NCBI GenBank assembly: GCA_030611395.1
Contig: JAUWPX010000020.1
Span: 1-10,932 of the forward strand
Source of the DNA: Bacteroidota bacterium
GTDB taxonomy: Bacteria; Bacteroidota; Bacteroidia; Bacteroidales; VadinHA17
Direction: 5' to 3'
Length of the DNA stretch: 10,932 bases
In this document: one piece after another, positions 6,870-10,932 of the stretch
Layout of the letters: the number at the start of each line of letters is the position of its first letter
Position numbering within the stretch: position 1 is the stretch's first letter
Notes under the pieces: model-generated
What the model was told of the DNA's origin: nothing
Databases searched by the model: none
Seen by the model: only the letters and a program-made list of their open reading frames with translations
Made by a program: the position numbers and the translations under genes

Positions 6870-8159
6870 TTAATCAAATTTTTGTTTTTTAAACCAAAAA
6901 TCATACAAAGTTAAACTAAAACTTAAAATACCATATTTTTCTTTAATCAAATTATTATCAAGTGTTCCTCTTTGTCCAAATTCAAAAGCAATATTAAATA
7001 TTGATCTTGAACCTCTAAGTGGTAATCCTAATCCAAAACTTATGCCAAAGTCAGTTAATTGCTCTCCGTTTAGCTGAAGATAAGAATCAGAGTAATGCCC
7101 GCCAATACGATAATGTATAGAATTCAGGTAGTTACGCAAATCACGACTGTTTGGCACAAATTCAATTCCGCCACGCAAAGTATTGGTATTCTTAAGAGAA
7201 TCGGATTTCCCGAAGAACCTTGCATCAGACCAGTCTTGTGAGTAATAATCAGCGCCGATCATCAACTTGTCACCCTTTTTGATGGTAAAACCGGCACCAA
7301 TTTTCCCCGGAAGGAAAATATGCCCGTTATTATCAGTATAATTCAGGACAGTGTCAGTATAAATACCGGGATCGACCGAATAAACAATGTTCTCCTGTAA
7401 TACCTCATGTTCGGCTGATAGTTTGGTATTACTACTAAAAATTGCCCCCACAGTTAATTCCAAATCGTGTTTAAAATTTGCTGTGTATTGTAAACCCCAA
7501 TCAAATTTAATATCACCTATTATTGTTTTGTCACTGTATTTTGAGTTATAAAAATCATGCCGGTCAACAAATGACAGTGTTCTTATGCGCTCTAGTGAAC
7601 CGAAAAGATATGAAAAATTGAACCCCAAAGAGATGTTTTTATTCAATTGTACTGCATTACCAATAAAGAACTGATTGATTCCTCCTTCGCCAATATACCT
7701 GCAATCCAAATCTCCGGTAGCCGGATTATATAATAAATCTCCCTCTCTTATAGTACTAATGATGTTATAATTCCGGTTACTGTATGGAATAATTCCTATA
7801 CTTGTTCCTATCCTTTTGGTTATTGGAAAGGCAATAGCCAGATGGTTAAAATTTATATCACCAAACTTATCGGTCAGATTCCCTGAACTAAGCTCGGTGC
7901 CTTTTCCAATAACCCCGAATTCAAAAAGGAATGACATTGTATCCCTGGCACTCAGTGAAGCAGGATTTGCTATTACAATTGCATTCGGATCTCTCAATCC
8001 AAATGACATCCCGCCAAGTGCCCTGTTTCTCCCAAAACTGTGATGTACAATGTCTCCAATTCCAAAACGGGAATATGGTGAATTGTTTTCAGTTTGACCT
8101 GCCGCAAGGTTCGGCAGGAAAAGAATTATAAAAAACAGATATTGTATTTTTCTTAACAT
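6870..8159 (-). CDS. Outer-membrane beta-barrel protein
   Basis: A 429-residue exported protein. Residues 1-21 form a signal peptide (MLRK, hydrophobic core, ending NLAAG before Q22). The mature protein opens with NNSPYSRFGIGD, then ALGGMSFGLRDPNAIVIANPASLSARD. A conserved-Asn-Pro-Ala segment like this is found in FadL/PorV-type barrels. The rest alternates amphipathic strands with Gly/Asn turns, such as ISLGFNFSYLFGSL and LMIGADYYSQDW, and ends in a strand rich in aromatic residues (LSFSLTLYDFWF). This supports an integral barrel of roughly a dozen or more strands. It is the first gene of the four-gene envelope operon, with a candidate promoter just upstream. Substrate transport is not demonstrated; it could equally be a structural or biogenesis factor. 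No gene symbol is justified. Confidence 0.82.
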   Translation of the reverse strand: MLRKIQYLFFIILFLPNLAAGQTENNSPYSRFGIGDIVHHSFGRNRALGGMSFGLRDPNAIVIANPASLSARDTMSFLFEFGVIGKGTELSSGNLTDKFGDINFNHLAIAFPITKRIGTSIGIIPYSNRNYNIISTIREGDLLYNPATGDLDCRYIGEGGINQFFIGNAVQLNKNISLGFNFSYLFGSLERIRTLSFVDRHDFYNSKYSDKTIIGDIKFDWGLQYTANFKHDLELTVGAIFSSNTKLSAEHEVLQENIVYSVDPGIYTDTVLNYTDNNGHIFLPGKIGAGFTIKKGDKLMIGADYYSQDWSDARFFGKSDSLKNTNTLRGGIEFVPNSRDLRNYLNSIHYRIGGHYSDSYLQLNGEQLTDFGISFGLGLPLRGSRSIFNIAFEFGQRGTLDNNLIKEKYGILSFSLTLYDFWFKKQKFD

Positions 8160-8181
8160 TGAATTTTCTGATATGAGTCCA

Positions 8182-8212
8182 CAAAGATGTCACTTTTTAA
8201 TTCTTTTTCAAA
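8182..8212 (-). promoter_or_regulatory. Candidate Bacteroidota-type promoter for the barrel / TPR / LptC operon
   Basis: Read on the minus strand, TTTG (8209-8212) is followed by 19 nt and then CATCTTTG (8182-8189). The Bacteroidota primary sigma consensus is TTTG, about 19-21 nt, then TAnnTTTG; the match has one mismatch in the -7 element. Transcription would begin about 15-20 nt upstream of the ATG at 8159. It lies outside the repeat element that fills the rest of the gap, so the operon appears to have its own promoter separate from mfd. Confidence 0.45.
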
Positions 8213-8293
8213 AAAATAGGGTAAATAGAATACAGATGACACGGATTTAACGGATTTACACTGATTTTTATCCGTGATTATCAGTAGTATCAG

Positions 8294-8320
8294 CCTGCCC
8301 CGTAGCGAAGCGTATCGGGG
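8294..8320. repeat. GC-rich hairpin module 1 (REP-like)
   Basis: CCTGCCC is followed by CCCCG (8298-8302), which pairs with CGGGG (8316-8320), with an inner GCG/CGT-type stem. It is strongly GC-rich against AT-rich surroundings and shares the CCTGCCC start with module 2 (8328-8334). It could act as an mRNA-stabilising or attenuating hairpin after mfd. There is no T-run, so it is not a classical terminator. Confidence 0.5.
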
Positions 8321-8327
8321 TGTCATC

Positions 8328-8350
8328 CCTGCCCGTCCGGTCAGGCGGGC
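8328..8350. repeat. GC-rich hairpin module 2 (REP-like), interrupting a terminal repeat
   Basis: GCCCG (8331-8335) pairs with CGGGC (8346-8350) around a 10-nt loop, with alternative pairing of CCTG with CAGG. The 23-nt block separates the inner (8320-8327) and outer (8351-8360) parts of the right terminal repeat. In the left arm the corresponding parts are one base apart, so the block looks inserted. Confidence 0.5.
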
Positions 8351-8355
8351 GTGTT

Positions 8356-10932
8356 CTATTCATTAATCTGTTCCAACAGATTTATTGCCTGACGGATATT
8401 ATTCACCCGTAACATTGTAAGTGTCAGTTTATCAGTCCTTTCTTTCATAATAAACTGCTGTGGGTTATTCTGGACAAATTGTAAGATATGTATGAATAGA
8501 GATGATTTGAAATACTGGGATTCCGGATCGGAGATAAAGTGGATCACCATCTTTTTATTCTGAAGGAATATCTTTTCAAAACCAAGTATTTCAGCCAGCC
8601 ATCTTAGTCTTACAATGTTTAGCAGTTCAACAGCAGGTTCAGGCAGTGGGCCAAACCTGTCCTTCAGTTTGCTTTCAAACTGCTCCAGATTCTGTTCAGT
8701 ACTAATATTATTCAATTCACGGTATAACCTGATCCTCTCTGCAATGTTCGGGATATAGTCATCAGGATACATGATCTCCAGGTCGGTATCTATATGGCAG
8801 TCTTTAACGAATTTTTTCTTTTTTGTCTCTGTAACTTTTCCGCTTTCCTGCTTCTTTTCTTCTTCAAACAGGTTTTTAAAATCGGTTTCTTTCAATTCAT
8901 TAACCGCTTCATCAAGTATCCGGTGATATGTTTCAAACCCGATATCGGCAATAAAACCACTCTGTTCCGCTCCCAGCAGATTTCCCGCTCCGCGGATATC
9001 CAGATCCTGCATGGCAATATTAAAACCGCTGCCAAGCTCCGAGAATTCTTCAATTGCTTTTAATCGCCGGCGTGCCTCAGGAGTAACAACTGAGAGGGGA
9101 GGGGCAAGCAGGTAACAAAATGCTTTTTTATTAGATCGTCCAACCCGTCCGCGCAATTGATGCAGGTCGCTTAACCCGAAATTATTTGCATTATTAATAA
9201 AAATGGTATTGGCGTTTGGTATATCCAGCCCTGACTCAATAATGGTAGTTGCTATTAAAACATCGTAATCTCCATGGATAAAATCAAGCATGACGTTTTC
9301 CAGTTGCCTTCCTTCCATTTGTCCGTGAACAATCGCGGTTTTTACTTTGGGACAAATGCGATTGATCATGGCTTCAATCTTCGTAATATTTTGCACCCTG
9401 TTATGGATAAAAAACACCTGTCCGTTACGGCTTATTTCGTAATTGATCCCCTCTTTAATTATCTCTTCATTAAAACCATGTAGTTCTGTGATAATGGGAT
9501 GCCTGTTTGGTGGTGCTGTGTTGATGATGGAGAGGTCACGTGCTCCCATTAATGAGAATTGTAAGGTTCGCGGGATAGGAGTGGCAGTTAAGGTAAGAGT
9601 ATCAACATTTGTTTTAAGGTTTTTAAGCTTTTCCTTAATTGCCACACCGAATTTTTGCTCTTCATCAATTATCAGTAATCCAAGGTCTTTGAATTTTATA
9701 TTCCTGCTTACCAGCTTATGTGTACCGATAATAATATCAGGTTTCCCTTCAGGCAGTTCGCTGATAATACGCTTTTGCTCAGATGGCTTTTTAAGACGCG
9801 TGAGGTACTCGATAGTGCATGGGAAGTTTTTGAGTCTGTCGGTGAATGTTTGGTAATGCTGGAGAGCTAAAATGGTGGTTGGGACGAGGATAGCAACCTG
9901 CTTGCTGTCAGCCACTGCTTTAAAAGCAGCACGGATAGCAATTTCTGTTTTGCCAAATCCCACATCACCGCATATCAGCCTGTCCATGGGTACAGTATGT
10001 TCCATACCATTCTTGGTAGCCGTTGTCGCTTCTTCCTGATCAGGGGTATCTTCATAGATAAACGATGCTTCCAGCTCTTTCTGCAGGTAAGAATCGGGTG
10101 AAAATGCAAATCCTTTTTCCTGTTTTCTCTGAGCATACAGGGCAATAAGATCTTTGGCAATATCCTTAACTTTTTTCTTTGTTCGTTGTTTTAATTTTTG
10201 CCACGCTCCCGTGCCTAATTTATAGATCTTAGGAGGTTTATCATCTTTCCCTCTGTACTTTGAAATACGATGCAAGGCGTGGATCTTTACATATAAAATA
10301 TCATTGTCTTTAAAAACCAGCTTCAGTGCTTCCTGGGTTTTGCCATTTACCTCAACCTTTTCCAGTCCGCCGAAACGGGCAATACCATGATCAATGTGTA
10401 CAACGTAATCACCGGGTTTCAGTCCTGTTAGTTCTCGTACGGTAAGCGCTTCACTACGGGTGAAGTTTCCTTTAAGGCGGAATTTATGATAGCGTTCAAA
10501 TATCTGGTGATCGGTATAAGCACAAATTCTAAGATCATTATCAATAAATCCTTCATGCAATACCATAAGCAGAGGACTAAAATGCCTGTTACTGTTCATG
10601 TCAGCAAAGATGGCTTCAAGGCGGTCTATCTGTTTCCGGCTGCCGGAGAGAATAATATTCCGGTATCCTTCTTCCGTTTTTTCGGAAAGGTTGCGGGAAA
10701 GGATCTCGAAATTCTTGTTGAATACCGGTTGGGAAGAGGTTTGAAAGTGCAGTTCGTTTTCAGGAGGAAAGCTGAAATAATGCCCGAATTCAATTACGGT
10801 AAAATCATTGCATTCTTCATATAAATGATTTCCCGTAATTAATTTTCCGGCAATCTCATTGTTGAAATTATCTTTTTCGGAAACCTGTTTAAAAAGATCA
10901 TTCATTTTTTCCCTGGCATAATTCATATCCTG
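8356..10932 (-). CDS. mfd: Transcription-repair coupling factor Mfd (5' part beyond the window)
   Basis: The frame runs to the right edge (codons CAG GAT precede the ATG at 10926), so that ATG is internal. 858 residues are visible; family members are about 1,100-1,150, so roughly 250-300 residues of the N-terminal UvrB-like module are missing. Numbering from the internal Met: the CarD-like RNA-polymerase-interaction domain is at about 168-225 (LKPGDYVVHIDHGIARFGG), and the SF2 translocase has a TPDQ motif at 294-297, Walker A GDVGFGKTE at 320-328, DEEQ at 421-424, TATPIPRTL at 447-455 and GRVGR at 593-597. The ESGLDIP stretch is at 564-570. A C-terminal autoinhibitory domain occupies about 710-856. 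Mfd removes RNA polymerase stalled at DNA lesions and recruits UvrA. The stop codon falls within an intergenic repeat element. Confidence 0.96.
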   Translation of the reverse strand, partial: QDMNYAREKMNDLFKQVSEKDNFNNEIAGKLITGNHLYEECNDFTVIEFGHYFSFPPENELHFQTSSQPVFNKNFEILSRNLSEKTEEGYRNIILSGSRKQIDRLEAIFADMNSNRHFSPLLMVLHEGFIDNDLRICAYTDHQIFERYHKFRLKGNFTRSEALTVRELTGLKPGDYVVHIDHGIARFGGLEKVEVNGKTQEALKLVFKDNDILYVKIHALHRISKYRGKDDKPPKIYKLGTGAWQKLKQRTKKKVKDIAKDLIALYAQRKQEKGFAFSPDSYLQKELEASFIYEDTPDQEEATTATKNGMEHTVPMDRLICGDVGFGKTEIAIRAAFKAVADSKQVAILVPTTILALQHYQTFTDRLKNFPCTIEYLTRLKKPSEQKRIISELPEGKPDIIIGTHKLVSRNIKFKDLGLLIIDEEQKFGVAIKEKLKNLKTNVDTLTLTATPIPRTLQFSLMGARDLSIINTAPPNRHPIITELHGFNEEIIKEGINYEISRNGQVFFIHNRVQNITKIEAMINRICPKVKTAIVHGQMEGRQLENVMLDFIHGDYDVLIATTIIESGLDIPNANTIFINNANNFGLSDLHQLRGRVGRSNKKAFCYLLAPPLSVVTPEARRRLKAIEEFSELGSGFNIAMQDLDIRGAGNLLGAEQSGFIADIGFETYHRILDEAVNELKETDFKNLFEEEKKQESGKVTETKKKKFVKDCHIDTDLEIMYPDDYIPNIAERIRLYRELNNISTEQNLEQFESKLKDRFGPLPEPAVELLNIVRLRWLAEILGFEKIFLQNKKMVIHFISDPESQYFKSSLFIHILQFVQNNPQQFIMKERTDKLTLTMLRVNNIRQAINLLEQINE

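Larger units (their letters stand above)
8224..8360. repeat. Intergenic element with terminal inverted repeats, overlapping the mfd stop codon (MITE-like)
   Basis: AATAGAATAC (8224-8233) pairs with GTGTTCTATT (8351-8360) at 9 of 10 positions. Next inward, GATGACAC (8235-8242) pairs exactly with GTGTCATC (8320-8327). Further in, CACGGAT (8240-8246) pairs with ATCCGTG (8270-8276), and CGGATTTA occurs twice in tandem (8243-8250, 8251-8258). The element fills most of the gap between mfd and the barrel gene. The right terminal repeat contains the mfd stop codon. No transposase is present. Confidence 0.65.

Noticed and set aside
8294..8350. Classical rho-independent terminator for mfd
   Set aside because: The GC-rich stems are strong, but neither is followed by a T-run on the minus strand.
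9443..9856. 137-codon open frame on the plus strand within mfd
   Set aside because: It is antisense to the conserved Mfd helicase core and its product shows no domain or credible signal; a shadow frame.
10924..10926. ATG as the start of mfd
   Set aside because: The frame is open to the window edge and the protein lacks the N-terminal UvrB-like module, so the true start is outside.

Overview
The window is AT-rich and looks like a member of the Bacteroidota. The evidence is a secreted protein with a type IX secretion C-terminal sorting domain, an outer-membrane barrel / TPR / LptC-like lipoprotein gene set typical of the phylum, starts without Shine-Dalgarno sequences, and a candidate promoter of the Bacteroidota TTTG / TAnnTTTG type. 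The genus cannot be read from the sequence.

Layout. (1) Positions 1-144 hold the end of an open frame that reads like a SAM-methyltransferase but breaks at the glycine loop, probably a remnant. (2) 271-1512 (+) encodes a secreted Asp-box protein with a type A sorting domain, followed by a hairpin terminator in the convergent gap. (3) All remaining genes are on the minus strand. In transcription order they are mfd (8356 to the right edge, 5' part missing), then an outer-membrane barrel protein (6870-8159), a periplasmic TPR protein (5515-6855), an LptC-like lipoprotein (4941-5507) and a small two-helix membrane protein (4757-4948). These four are packed with gaps or overlaps of 8-14 nt and look like one envelope-biogenesis operon. 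(4) Next come two genes for an NfnAB-type electron-bifurcating ferredoxin:NADP+ oxidoreductase: the small FAD/[2Fe-2S] subunit (3688-4512) and the large FAD/[4Fe-4S] subunit (1583-3379). The large subunit carries an extra cysteine-rich N-terminal domain of about 130 residues.

The intergenic DNA is unusually structured. The gaps on both sides of the nfn small-subunit gene hold related palindromic elements of about 113-160 bp. The gap after mfd holds a third, different element of about 137 bp, with terminal inverted repeats and GC-rich hairpins nested in it. One of its terminal repeats covers the mfd stop codon.

I did not find a convincing new multi-gene system. The observations most worth following are the N-terminal zinc-ribbon-like domain on the bifurcating enzyme, the nested repeat element at the mfd 3' end, the paired palindromes around the nfn small-subunit gene, and the small membrane protein translationally coupled to the LptC-like gene.
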